DNA from: Petrimonas mucosa
GTDB taxonomy: Bacteria; Bacteroidota; Bacteroidia; Bacteroidales; Dysgonomonadaceae
Direction of reading: 5' to 3'
DNA: 64,000 nucleotides
Assembly (NCBI RefSeq): GCF_900095795.1
Contig: NZ_LT608328.1
Span: forward strand, 2,163,001 to 2,227,000
The position numbers were made by a program, and so were the translations under genes. Positions 44,714-53,723 of this stretch are shown one piece after another. The notes under the pieces were generated by a model. It did no database searches and had not been told where the DNA came from. It saw only the letters and a program-made list of their open reading frames with translations. The first letter of the stretch is position 1, and the number at the start of each line of letters is the position of its first letter.

Positions 44714-46125
44714 ATGCGTTGACCCTGTCCCTCCATGCCGGTCAGGAAGAAGAGCGGAACAAAGGCCACCATGATGATCAGGGTGGCGTTCAGGATGGAG
44801 GCCCGAATCTCGATCGATGCATTCAGCACCACATCCAAGACCGGTTCCCGCTCCTCCCTCGGCTTGCGGTGGTTCTGCTTCAGCCGCTTGTAGACATTCT
44901 CCACGTCGATGATGGCATCATCCACCAGCGAACCGATGGCGATGGTCATCCCGCCCAAGGTCATCGTATTGATGTTCAACCCCAGCAGATGCAGGACGAT
45001 CACCGTCCCCAGCAGCGAGAGGGGAATGGCCAGCACCGAGATGACGGTAGTCCGGAAGCTGGCCAGAAAGAGGAAGAGGATGAGCACCACGAAGAGGGCA
45101 CCTTCGAGCAGGGCGCTCCGCACGTTGTTGACCGATGCCTCGATGAAATCGGCCTGACGGAATATCCGGGTATTGAGCACCACATCGGTCGGTAGCGACT
45201 TCTCGATTTCGGCCAGGTTCTTCTCGATCTTCTCGGTCACCTTCAGCGTATTGACATTGGGCTGTTTGGAGATGGCCATGATCACTGCCGGCTCCCCATT
45301 CTCGGAGGCGAAACCATACTTCACCGCACTGCCGATCACCAGATCGGCCACGTCGGAGACCACAACCGGCCGGTTGTTTACCGTTTTAACCAGGGTTTCA
45401 CCCAACTCCTCCAGATCGTTGGTACGAGCAATTCCGCGGATCATATACTCGTTTCCAAAATCGCGGACCACCCCACCCGATGAGTTGGCGCTGAAACCTC
45501 GTCCCGTCTCCGCCAGCTCCGCCATGGTCACCCCGAAGCGGTCCATCCGTTGCGGATCTGCCAGTATCTGGTACTGCTTCTGATCTCCGCCGATGATTGT
45601 CACCTGTGACACACCGCCCGTTGCCAGGATGGCCGGCTTGACCACCCATTCGGCCAGGGTGCGCAGTTCCATCAGTGTAGTGGTATCAGCCTTCAGTCCG
45701 ATAAAGAGGATCTCGCCCATGATGCTCGATTGCGGAGCCAGTACCGGTACAATCCCTTCGGGCAGCACACCGCCCAATGTCACCATCTTCTCGCTCACCA
45801 CCTGACGGGCCCTGAAGATATCGGTTCCCCAGTCAAACTCCACCCAGACAAAGGAGTATCCCTGCATGGAGGCGGAGCGTACCCGCCTCACATCGGTAGC
45901 ACCATTAACGGAGGTCTCGATATGGAAGGTGACCAGGCGCTCCACCTCCTCGGCCGACATGCCATGAGCATCGGTCATGACGGCCACGGTGGGGGCGGTC
46001 AGGTCGGGAAAGACATCCACATCCATTTCGCCGGCGGTATACAATCCGCCCACGATGAGCAGGAGGGCACCCAACAAAACAAAAAGCCTGTTGTTGAGTG
46101 AATATTTGATGATCTTGTTCAACAT
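44710..46125 (-). CDS. CusA/CzcA-type heavy-metal RND pump, N-terminal fragment (IS-disrupted)
   Basis: This 471-codon piece has TM1 (about 12-30), the first porter domain (FPDLTAPTVAVMTDAHGMSAEEVERLV region) and TM2-4 with DDAIIDVENV, the conserved acidic segment of heavy-metal RND pumps. It ends in GMEG, then four residues and a TAA supplied by the insertion end. It lies 12 bases after the adaptor gene. The original gene spans 41785-46125 minus the element and one duplicate. The fragment may be made but cannot assemble a functional pump alone. Confidence 0.9.
   Translation of the reverse strand: MLNKIIKYSLNNRLFVLLGALLLIVGGLYTAGEMDVDVFPDLTAPTVAVMTDAHGMSAEEVERLVTFHIETSVNGATDVRRVRSASMQGYSFVWVEFDWGTDIFRARQVVSEKMVTLGGVLPEGIVPVLAPQSSIMGEILFIGLKADTTTLMELRTLAEWVVKPAILATGGVSQVTIIGGDQKQYQILADPQRMDRFGVTMAELAETGRGFSANSSGGVVRDFGNEYMIRGIARTNDLEELGETLVKTVNNRPVVVSDVADLVIGSAVKYGFASENGEPAVIMAISKQPNVNTLKVTEKIEKNLAEIEKSLPTDVVLNTRIFRQADFIEASVNNVRSALLEGALFVVLILFLFLASFRTTVISVLAIPLSLLGTVIVLHLLGLNINTMTLGGMTIAIGSLVDDAIIDVENVYKRLKQNHRKPREEREPVLDVVLNASIEIRASILNATLIIMVAFVPLFFLTGMEGQGQRI
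44728..44737. repeat. target-site duplication, right copy
   Basis: TCCCTCCATG, identical to 43480-43489, directly follows the right end of the insertion. Confidence 0.92.
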
Positions 46126-46137
46126 AGCCTATCCATT

Positions 46138-47661
46138 TTAATGAGCATGACCCGAGTGGGCATCGATCGCACCGGCCACCTGGGAGAGCTTCACCAGCAT
46201 GGCCCCCTTGCTGACAACCCGCTCGCCCGGTGAAACCCCGGCGATGATTTCGGTACGGAGCCGGTCGGTACGGCCCAACCTGACCGGACGTTTTTCAAAG
46301 AGCTCAGGTGTCAGCTGCACATAGACAAAATGGCTGCCCATCTCCTCCACGATAGCATCATCGGCTACCGTCACCACCTCATCCACTGTTGCTGTCAGGA
46401 TATGGAGCTCGACAAGACTTCCGGGAATCAGACCGGGACGATTGTCGATCTCGAACATGACGGGAAGCAGCGGGTTCTCCTCACTGGTCACCTTGCCGAC
46501 AGAGACCACCCTACCGTTCAGCTCCTCCAGCGTGTAAGCCAGATCACGGCCCAACTGCCGGAAGGTGACGGCGGCAATGCGGTTGAGCTCCTCGGCATAC
46601 TTGGGACGAAGTTCCGCCTTCACAAAGAGGCGTCCGTTCCGGGTCACCCTGAGTACCGGCTGACCGGCATCCACATACTGGCCGTTGCGCACCAGCACTG
46701 CCGCGATGAATCCGCCAATGGGTGAACTTACCACCTGTTTTCCGGCAGAGAAGTTGCGTTGGAGATTCTCGAAGGCCGACCGGGCATTCTCCATCTCGGT
46801 CTTTGCATTGAGCAACTCCCGTTGCGAGATAATCTGATCCTTGGCCAAATCTTGCTTTCGCTCATACTCCGCCCTGGCACGTTCATATTCATTTCTGGCC
46901 TCGTCGAAACGGACAGAGAGATTATTGTCAGCCAGTCCACTGCCATCGATGGAGAAGAGGGTCTGGCCGGCAGCCACTGTTTTCCCCTCCACCAGATCAC
47001 TGCCCGGGAAAAGGACAATTCCGCCGGTTCTCGCCGCCACCACCTGTTCATCGGCCGGCGTCGGTTCAAGCTGTCCGACAGTTCGTATCAGCTGTCCGAA
47101 CGGCACCTTGCGCACCTCCTCAGTCGCAAAATCAACTTTCCAACTCTGCTCCTTGGTAAATTGGATTGCATTGCTGCCTCTAATCAGGGCATCTTCAGCC
47201 GCATGAATGGCATCGTGAAAATCTTCAAACACGGTCAGCCCATCAACAACAACTTCCGAATCTTGTCCGGTCTCAGTTACCTGGAATAGAAGCCTGGCCT
47301 CTCCTTTCTGCCGCGGTTGGAGGGAAAACCTGAAAATTCCCGGCTCTACGGGAAAATTGAGGGTCTGCATCACCGTATCGCTGCCTGTTATCAACCGGGC
47401 CGTAACGGTACCCTTATCGAGTGGCTTGAAGTCATCCAATCGGGTAATATGGGCGATCACCTCGCTTTCGTGATCTACAGCAAAGGGTTTCGCCTGCACG
47501 TACAACTCCAGCCCGTTGCCATAGGCAACCAACTGCAGGTTATCCACGTGGTCGTGGTGGTGATGGTGTTCATCGTCGTGATCGTTATGATTGCTATGCC
47601 GGTTGCAGGAAATGGGAATCAAGACCAGCAACAACGACAGGAACAGATAATTTAGTTTCAT
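46138..47661 (-). CDS. RND efflux periplasmic adaptor (CusB/CzcB-type) lipoprotein with His-rich N-terminus
   Basis: The 507-residue membrane-fusion protein has a signal peptide ending PISC (Cys19), directly followed by a histidine/aspartate-rich stretch (about 22-40) that probably binds metal ions. The barrel-sandwich and helical hairpin parts follow (GGIVLFPGSDLVEGKTVAAGQ region, SSPIGGFIAAVLVRNGQYV region), with beta-barrel domains to the C-terminus, which again carries histidines (HSGHAH). It connects the pump to the TolC channel. The His-rich ends fit zinc, cobalt, nickel or copper export. Confidence 0.9.
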   Translation of the reverse strand: MKLNYLFLSLLLVLIPISCNRHSNHNDHDDEHHHHHDHVDNLQLVAYGNGLELYVQAKPFAVDHESEVIAHITRLDDFKPLDKGTVTARLITGSDTVMQTLNFPVEPGIFRFSLQPRQKGEARLLFQVTETGQDSEVVVDGLTVFEDFHDAIHAAEDALIRGSNAIQFTKEQSWKVDFATEEVRKVPFGQLIRTVGQLEPTPADEQVVAARTGGIVLFPGSDLVEGKTVAAGQTLFSIDGSGLADNNLSVRFDEARNEYERARAEYERKQDLAKDQIISQRELLNAKTEMENARSAFENLQRNFSAGKQVVSSPIGGFIAAVLVRNGQYVDAGQPVLRVTRNGRLFVKAELRPKYAEELNRIAAVTFRQLGRDLAYTLEELNGRVVSVGKVTSEENPLLPVMFEIDNRPGLIPGSLVELHILTATVDEVVTVADDAIVEEMGSHFVYVQLTPELFEKRPVRLGRTDRLRTEIIAGVSPGERVVSKGAMLVKLSQVAGAIDAHSGHAH

Positions 47662-47754
47662 CGTTACAGTTTTCTGAATGGAATAAGAGTTAAATGATAA
47701 ATCTCCCGGAAAGCTTCGTTTCGGGAATCAGAGGTAGCCGGAGCGGCTCTTCAG

Positions 47755-48180
47755 TCAGCAGGCAGGAGGAGCCCGCAATCCACGGATACGGGCATTATGG
47801 TTGGTAAATAGAGGATCAGCTTGCGGTTTTCGTCGAAAAGGCAAACCATATAGCGGTTCACCGCGATCGGAGGTTACTGCCGTGAGGCAAAGCGTCGGGA
47901 AGTCGGTATCTCTCTCCTGGTCTGCAGGGTCATCACCGGAAACGTTCTCCTGGAAAGAGGGGAGGTAGACGATATTGTCAAGCAGACAATCTACCAATGA
48001 CAACTCATGGTGTTCATCTTTGTTGTCTGTGTGACAACAGTGGCGTGGCGGATCGTTCCAGTGATAAAATTCAGTGAAACTGTCGGAACAGAGATGGTGG
48101 TGATGGTGCGGAATAAAGGCGTGCACCAATAAAATCATATTGGCAACCAACAACATTCCTATTCCGACGGCTCGTTTCAT
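47755..48180 (-). CDS. small His-rich exported protein heading the metal efflux operon (DUF6769-like)
   Basis: The 141-residue protein has an N-terminal hydrophobic segment ending VHAFIP, then HHHHH and a cluster of His and Cys residues (HCCHTDNKDEHH). This pattern occurs in small Bacteroidetes proteins encoded ahead of metal RND operons; DUF6769 is my tentative family name. It could bind or sense metal in the periplasm. It is first in the operon, about 10 bases after the predicted transcript start, and 93 bases before the adaptor gene. Confidence 0.7.
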   Translation of the reverse strand: MKRAVGIGMLLVANMILLVHAFIPHHHHHLCSDSFTEFYHWNDPPRHCCHTDNKDEHHELSLVDCLLDNIVYLPSFQENVSGDDPADQERDTDFPTLCLTAVTSDRGEPLYGLPFRRKPQADPLFTNHNARIRGLRAPPAC

Positions 48181-48196
48181 CGCTATAACTATCCAA

Positions 48197-48227
48197 CAAA
48201 GGTAAAAAAAAAACCGGCCAATCCAAA
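48197..48227 (-). promoter_or_regulatory. Bacteroidetes-type promoter for the metal efflux operon
   Basis: On the minus strand TTTG (48227-48224) is followed after exactly 19 bases by TACCTTTG (48204-48197). The first gene starts at 48180, so the leader is about 10 bases. Confidence 0.7.
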
Positions 48228-48299
48228 CAAAAACTGAATCGTGCTGGAGGAATGAAGCGGCTGGAAGATGTTAAAATTCAGCACAATCTGGAATCAAAG

Positions 48300-48331
48300 C
48301 TTGTCACAACCAATTTTATTTTCTATTTTTG
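48300..48331 (+). promoter_or_regulatory. promoter for the aldo/keto reductase gene
   Basis: CTTG at 48300-48303, 20 bases, then TATTTTTG at 48324-48331, about 42 bases before the ATG at 48373. It supports that start, because a longer frame from 48268 begins upstream of the promoter. Confidence 0.5.
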
Positions 48332-48372
48332 ACAGGTTGGGTAACTCCCGGAAACATCAAATAGAGCGTAAC

Positions 48373-49269
48373 ATGGAAAAACAATCACGTAGGAAATTTA
48401 TCCGTACCGGACTGGCGGGCTTTGCGGGATTGACCGTAAGCAGTGCAGCGCTGTTAAACTTCACCTCTATTCCCAATGCGAGGGTAGATCGGGTCAGTTT
48501 GGGAAATTCGGGACTGAAGGTATCACGCATCGCTTTGGGTACCGGCTCCAAGGGAAGTTCAAAAGCATCCAACCAGACCCGGCTGGGAATGGAGAGATTT
48601 GTAGAAATGGCTCGCCATGCATATCAACGTGGAATCAGCTTCTTCGACATGGCCGACTCGTACGGATCTCATCCCTATGTGGGAGAAGCGATCAAGTCAC
48701 TTCCCCGCGAGAAGATTACCCTGTTGACAAAGATCTGGACCTACGAGGATGGTTCGGAGAGGAACCTTCCTGTACGGGAATCACTCGACCGCTACCGGCG
48801 GGAACTGGGTACCGACTACATCGATATCGTACTGATGCACTGCCTGATGCAGGGCAACTGGAGCCAGAACCGCAAACACTATATGGAGGGATTGGCCAGA
48901 GCGAAGGAAGAGGGTATTATCCGTGCAATGGGCGTCTCCTGCCACAACTGGGAGGCCATGGTGGAGGCGGTGGATAACCCCTGGGTGGATGTGATCATGG
49001 CACGTATCAACCCGTTTCAGACCCATATGGACAATACACCCGATGCGGTAAAGGAGCTTCTGTGCAGGGCACGGAAGAACGGCAAGGGAGTTATCGGCAT
49101 GAAGATTTTCGGCGAAGGTCGACACATCAGTGAGAGTGAGCGGGAAGAGTCGCTGAAATTTGCACTTGCCGAATCCAATATCCACTGCATGACATTAGGG
49201 TTGGAATCGATTGCCCAGGTTGACGATGCGGTCGACCGGGTCATGAGTAAGCAGCACCTCTTTTATTGA
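48373..49269 (+). CDS. TAT-exported aldo/keto reductase family protein
   Basis: The 298-residue protein begins with a twin-arginine signal (SRRKFIRTGLAG), then the AKR barrel with catalytic-type residues: Asp and Tyr in DMADSYG, Lys in LLTKIW, His in VLMHCL. It is likely an NAD(P)-linked or Fe-S-free AKR acting outside the cytoplasm, where cofactor supply is unclear; several Bacteroidetes have such TAT-AKRs next to carbohydrate genes. Its 3' end overlaps the convergent GH106 gene by 75 bases (49195-49269). Confidence 0.88.
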   Translation: MEKQSRRKFIRTGLAGFAGLTVSSAALLNFTSIPNARVDRVSLGNSGLKVSRIALGTGSKGSSKASNQTRLGMERFVEMARHAYQRGISFFDMADSYGSHPYVGEAIKSLPREKITLLTKIWTYEDGSERNLPVRESLDRYRRELGTDYIDIVLMHCLMQGNWSQNRKHYMEGLARAKEEGIIRAMGVSCHNWEAMVEAVDNPWVDVIMARINPFQTHMDNTPDAVKELLCRARKNGKGVIGMKIFGEGRHISESEREESLKFALAESNIHCMTLGLESIAQVDDAVDRVMSKQHLFY

Positions 49270-51978
49270 TACCGGACCCAGCAAACCGGAAGGTACCGGC
49301 TCCCACCTATCATAAAGTGTTTGTTTATAGTTAATATCTACCACGTTGATATCGTTAAAGATGCGCCACTCCACCCCCCGCCTGTCGTAATCCGATATGC
49401 GGTTTGCCGGCAGGTTTGTCACATCGATCTCAAGCAGATTCTCGCCATCCACCAAGTAGTTGCCGATAGCGGCTGTGAAGGGGACGGCATAGAGGGTACC
49501 CACCTCCCTCCCGTTTACATGGAGACGCGCGCTTTCCCTCACATCACCCAGCTTGAGCAGGTATTCCCTTCCCGACTCCTTTTTGATGGCAAACCTGATG
49601 CGATAACGTCCGGTAGCCATATTCCTCTTCGTATCCTCACCACCGATTCGGGTCCAGGAGACCAGGCTATCGAGCCTGAAATGGGTGTCGATGGCCGGTT
49701 CACTCTCCAGAAACTCCAGGTTCCAGCCATCGGTTAACCTGAGCTCCCTTCCCGTGTCACGAAAATAGGTCCACCCCGGCAGATCCACATCATCAACTGT
49801 AAAGGTTTTCAATATGATCGACTCACCCGGTTCCAACTGCATATATACTTCACAGCTGCCCTCATGCTCACGCAACAATGCCTTTCCCGAACTGCCATCC
49901 ATCGGATTGAAGAAGATGGCCGACCGTGCCTTGACACCCAGTGGCACCCAACCATCAATCTCGTTGTCGGTCAGCATGGTAAAAAAGTAGTGATAACCTG
50001 TCTCGTTTTGCCTGCGGATCAGCTGTCCACCGTACTCCGCGATAAAGCTTTCGTGGCCGATTCCTGCCGCTTCAAACAGCTGCCGGCAATCCCGGCCGGT
50101 GATGAACCATCCCTTGCCGATACCTGCCATAACTGTTTTTCCGAAATCGACACGCGGAAACCGGGAGATCAGCCGCGAGAATCTGGCCCTCCGGGTTTCC
50201 AGGCCCTGCAGACCTGGAACATCATCGGGATAGTGGTCGATAAAAATGATGGTCGCACCCTCATTGGCCAGCTGCCAGATCTTCTCCAGGGTTTCGGGCT
50301 GCATAAACTTGACGCCGGGCAACACCAGAGCCCGGTATGTGGCACCTCCAGATGTCTTGATGCGCCCACCCTCGACTGTCGACGACCGGATAAAGCGGTC
50401 AGATATATAGTCCACCTCCCTGCCGCTTGCCCTTATCTCTTCCACGGTCTGGTAAAACTTGGGAAGTTTGTCGCGCAGACCATGGATGGAGAATGCGAAG
50501 TAGAAGTGATCCTGTTCCCCATACCAGATATCATGAAGCGGGAAGTAGAGCAGCAGGTCGTTGTCGGGCTCTCCATACTGCAGGAACGACTGTACCCGGT
50601 TGATATAGGAGAAGAATGCGGGTGCATCTTTCCAGATGGGCTGTGTTGGCGACAGGTTCGCCGACGCATAGAAGAGCCAGCCCGGCCAGGCGGCATCCCT
50701 TGGAGAATAGGGCGTTCCGTGGAAACAGACACGGTTGACGCCCGAGGTAAAGAGCTGATCGATCTCCACCTTGCATTGCGACAGTGAGGTCCTGAAATGT
50801 TCCGTCAACCAGGTAAATGTCTCCGAGGAGGTGTACCTCTTCCCCGCTACATGGGCAGCAGAACTTGCAAATTTCAAGGTAACCGGATCCCCGTCGTTGA
50901 TTTTGACCAGGCTATCTTTCCGCAAACCGGGAATATTGAAATCGGTCATGCCGAATATTTCACATTCGGGAATATCCACAGCCGCATAGACGTCGATGAT
51001 GTTGGCGGGTGAACCGTGCGCCTGGTTACGGGTGGTTGCGCCATGCCGGTGCGCCCACTCCGTCCAGGGTACCGTAAAATTCTCCAGCAACATCTCACCC
51101 ACGCTCTCCCGGTAATCGGAGACCACCCTACGGGAGAGATCGCTCTCCCCTTTTCCCAGCAATTCGGGCAGATACTCCTCCAACCGGTATCCCCTTCGTT
51201 GGCTGAAGTGATCCAGGAGACTAGGACTCCAGTCTGCCCCGTATACTTCGTAAGAGTCGTTGAAAAATGCGTTCGGCCGGGGTGCCCCGCTTCGAGAGAA
51301 GGCATCGTCGAACCGGCTCAGGTAATTTTTCACGGCTGTCGGGTTGAAATGGTCCATCACCAATCCCTCACCACCGGGAGCAGCCCGCTTCACCTGTTGA
51401 CATGTCTTCCCGGTAAAGAGCGCGATCAGTCGCCACTTTCCGGCCGGTGCGTCCCAAATGAGCCTCCCCTCGTCATCAACAAGAGAGGTCAGGTCGCATT
51501 TCCGACCCTTATCAGAAAAGGCGTAGAGCCGCAAGGGACGGGTAATCTCCAGTTCCGTTCGTGCTCCTCCCTCCACTTCATACTCCTTAAACTGCACCTT
51601 CGTTGCGGCATCGGCGACTGTCACCCCGGGACCTCCGAATGGCCAGCCGGTGCCGGTGTTCATATCCACCTTCATCCCCAGCCGCTCCGCTTCTCCTATC
51701 GTATGGCTCAACATCTCCATCCATTTCGGTGAGAGATATTCAATATAGTTCGCTTCACCGTTCCTTACACCGTAAATCGGGGTGATCTCCACTCCTCCGA
51801 TACCTGCCTTGGCCAGCTCCTCTAGATTGTAGCTCAGATTGGCCCGGTCCACGGCGTTCCCGAACCACCACCAGCGTGTCCAGGGCCTGCTTTCGGCCGA
51901 GGTGGCAGGCCAGTTGGTCTGTTGCGCGCTTGCCGCAACAACATGGAATAGAACAGCAGCAATCAGGATTCTCTTCAT
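49195..51978 (-). CDS. GH106 alpha-L-rhamnosidase
   Basis: The 927-residue protein has a signal peptide (MKRILIAAVLFHVVAASAQ) and the GH106 catalytic start RPWTRWWWFGNAVDR, LAKAGIGGVEITPIYG and GMKVDMNTGTGWPFGG. The C-terminal part has galactose-binding jelly rolls (LHVNGREVGTLYAVPF) and ends in the family phrase PSGLLGPVSI. Such enzymes remove L-rhamnose from rhamnogalacturonan and related glycans in the periplasm. The start at 51978 precedes the signal peptide; the longer frame from 52098 is rejected. The 75-base tail overlap with the AKR gene is large, but both C-termini look normal. Confidence 0.9.
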   Translation of the reverse strand: MKRILIAAVLFHVVAASAQQTNWPATSAESRPWTRWWWFGNAVDRANLSYNLEELAKAGIGGVEITPIYGVRNGEANYIEYLSPKWMEMLSHTIGEAERLGMKVDMNTGTGWPFGGPGVTVADAATKVQFKEYEVEGGARTELEITRPLRLYAFSDKGRKCDLTSLVDDEGRLIWDAPAGKWRLIALFTGKTCQQVKRAAPGGEGLVMDHFNPTAVKNYLSRFDDAFSRSGAPRPNAFFNDSYEVYGADWSPSLLDHFSQRRGYRLEEYLPELLGKGESDLSRRVVSDYRESVGEMLLENFTVPWTEWAHRHGATTRNQAHGSPANIIDVYAAVDIPECEIFGMTDFNIPGLRKDSLVKINDGDPVTLKFASSAAHVAGKRYTSSETFTWLTEHFRTSLSQCKVEIDQLFTSGVNRVCFHGTPYSPRDAAWPGWLFYASANLSPTQPIWKDAPAFFSYINRVQSFLQYGEPDNDLLLYFPLHDIWYGEQDHFYFAFSIHGLRDKLPKFYQTVEEIRASGREVDYISDRFIRSSTVEGGRIKTSGGATYRALVLPGVKFMQPETLEKIWQLANEGATIIFIDHYPDDVPGLQGLETRRARFSRLISRFPRVDFGKTVMAGIGKGWFITGRDCRQLFEAAGIGHESFIAEYGGQLIRRQNETGYHYFFTMLTDNEIDGWVPLGVKARSAIFFNPMDGSSGKALLREHEGSCEVYMQLEPGESIILKTFTVDDVDLPGWTYFRDTGRELRLTDGWNLEFLESEPAIDTHFRLDSLVSWTRIGGEDTKRNMATGRYRIRFAIKKESGREYLLKLGDVRESARLHVNGREVGTLYAVPFTAAIGNYLVDGENLLEIDVTNLPANRISDYDRRGVEWRIFNDINVVDINYKQTLYDRWEPVPSGLLGPVSIKEVLLTHDPVDRIVNLGNRFQP

Positions 51979-52136
51979 ACAAGCAGCGTTAATGGCATTG
52001 TTCCAGGGTCTTTTCACGGTAAAAATAGCACTTTTTTCCAATCCTGTCCCTATCCACTTGCACCATTTCGTCACTCCGCAAGAAACTTTTTTTACCATCC
52101 AACTGTTTACTCTTTGCTATACCGTAAAATGATTTT

Positions 52137-53669
52137 ATGAACAAAAGAGAGATATTCGAGCAACGGAGGCACTTTTTGCAACAGATGGAAGAGGTTGCCG
52201 TACAAAAACAACATGCCAAGCTCAAGCTTACTGCACGCGAAAGATTGAATATCCTGTTCGACGAGGGAAGCTTCTTCGAGCTCAACACCTTCGTTGAACC
52301 GGCAAAGGAGATCAAAAAGAGTCAGAATGCATATGGAGACGGGGTCGTTGTCGGCCGCGGTCTGATACAGGGACGTAGCGTGTTTGCCTATGCCCAGGAT
52401 TTTACCGTGATGGGCGGCTCGCTGGGTTATGCACATGGGATGAAGATTGCCAAGGTTCAGGAGATGGCCCTCAAGTTCGGTTCTCCCTGCATAGGGTTGA
52501 TCGACAGTGGCGGCGCGAGGATCCAGGAGGGCATCAACAGCCTGTCGGCATATGCACGGATCTTCAGAAACAACGTCCGGTCGTCCGGAATCATCCCGCA
52601 GATAAGCGTCATCCTCGGACCGTCAGCCGGAGGAGCAGTCTATTCGCCCGCCATGACCGACTTCGTAATAATGACCAATAAGACCTCTTACATGTTTGTA
52701 ACAGGACCCGACGTGGTGAAAGAGGTGCTCAATCAGGAGATCAGCATGGATGAGCTGGGCGGTGGAAATGTTCACGCTGAAAAAAGCGGTGTGGCACACT
52801 TCGTGTTCGAGGACGAGGAGCATGCCATTATCCAGGTCCGCAAACTGCTGGCCTATCTGCCGCTGAACAACTTCGATCCGTTACCCGTCTCGATGGATGT
52901 CAATTTCAATGCGGAGCGGCAGGAGTATCTCAACAAGATCGTTCCCGACGATCCCAACCGGCCGTACGACATGAAAGAGATCGTCAACATCCTGGTTGAC
53001 AACAATACGTTCCTCGAAATTCATGAGAAGTTCGCACAGAATATCCTCGTCGGTTTTGCCCGACTCAACGGAAAGACGATTGGCGTTGTGGCCAACCAGC
53101 CGAAAGTGATGGCTGGTACGTTGGATATCAACGCCAGCATAAAGGGGGCCCGCTTTGTACGCTTCTGCGACAGTTTCAACATACCAATCCTTGTACTGGA
53201 AGATGTTCCAGGATTTATGCCCGGTGCAGAACAGGAGCACACCGGAATCATCCGCAACGGTGCCAAGCTGCTCTACGCCTTTTGTGAGGCTACAGTTCCC
53301 AGAGTCACCGTAATCACCCGCAAGGCGTACGGGGGAGCATTTATCGTGATGAACAGCCTCGGCATCGGGGGTGATTTCAATTTCGCCTGGCCATCGGCCG
53401 AAATTGCCGTCATGGGACCTGCCGGAGCCATCAAGATCATAAACAGGGCAGAGCTTGCCGCGGCGGCCGACCGGAAGGCGGCCGAACAGGAGCTGGTGGA
53501 AAAGTACAAGGAGGAGATCGCCAATCCCTTCAAGGCAGAAGAGCTGGGAATGATCGACGACGTGATCAAACCGTCGGATACCCGGAGGGTACTTATCACC
53601 GCTTTTGAGATACTGGCCAACAAACAGTACTCCCAACCCGAGAGAAAACACGGGAATATACCATTGTAA
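52137..53669 (+). CDS. acyl-CoA carboxylase carboxyltransferase subunit (propionyl-CoA type)
   Basis: The 510-residue protein transfers the carboxyl group between carboxybiotin and an acyl-CoA, most likely propionyl-CoA/methylmalonyl-CoA. Two crotonase-like halves are visible: the N-terminal half with QDFTVMGGSLGYAHG and SGGARIQEG, the C-terminal half with LVGFARLNGKTIGVVANQP, GYGAFIV-type RKAYGGAFIVM and FAWPSAEIAVMGPAGA. The length is standard for PccB/MmdA. It is first of three coupled genes with a biotin carboxylase and a biotin carrier, so the complex is ATP-dependent, in line with propionate metabolism in Bacteroidales. Confidence 0.93.
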   Translation: MNKREIFEQRRHFLQQMEEVAVQKQHAKLKLTARERLNILFDEGSFFELNTFVEPAKEIKKSQNAYGDGVVVGRGLIQGRSVFAYAQDFTVMGGSLGYAHGMKIAKVQEMALKFGSPCIGLIDSGGARIQEGINSLSAYARIFRNNVRSSGIIPQISVILGPSAGGAVYSPAMTDFVIMTNKTSYMFVTGPDVVKEVLNQEISMDELGGGNVHAEKSGVAHFVFEDEEHAIIQVRKLLAYLPLNNFDPLPVSMDVNFNAERQEYLNKIVPDDPNRPYDMKEIVNILVDNNTFLEIHEKFAQNILVGFARLNGKTIGVVANQPKVMAGTLDINASIKGARFVRFCDSFNIPILVLEDVPGFMPGAEQEHTGIIRNGAKLLYAFCEATVPRVTVITRKAYGGAFIVMNSLGIGGDFNFAWPSAEIAVMGPAGAIKIINRAELAAAADRKAAEQELVEKYKEEIANPFKAEELGMIDDVIKPSDTRRVLITAFEILANKQYSQPERKHGNIPL

Positions 53670-53723
53670 TACACTGTGGAACAAAACTGTTCCTCTCCTG
53701 TAAAACAAAAAAAGAGTCACAGC

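Larger units (their letters stand above)
43490..44727 (+). mobile_element. ISAs1-family insertion sequence, 1238 bp
   Basis: The element has terminal inverted repeats beginning CAGGGTCAACGCAT at both ends (14 perfect positions, then AT-rich partial match), one transposase gene on the plus strand, and a 10-bp target duplication (TCCCTCCATG). Length, single ORF and 8-10 bp duplications are normal for ISAs1. It interrupts a heavy-metal RND pump gene lying on the opposite strand. All parts look intact, so it may still be active. Confidence 0.93.

Noticed and set aside
47500-48120. Repeated CAC/GTG runs that look like a simple repeat
   Set aside because: They are the codons of His-rich stretches in the adaptor and leader proteins of the efflux operon.
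49864-50787. 307-codon open frame on the plus strand within the GH106 gene
   Set aside because: It is antisense to a well-supported GH106 gene, has no recognisable family and low-quality composition; a shadow frame.
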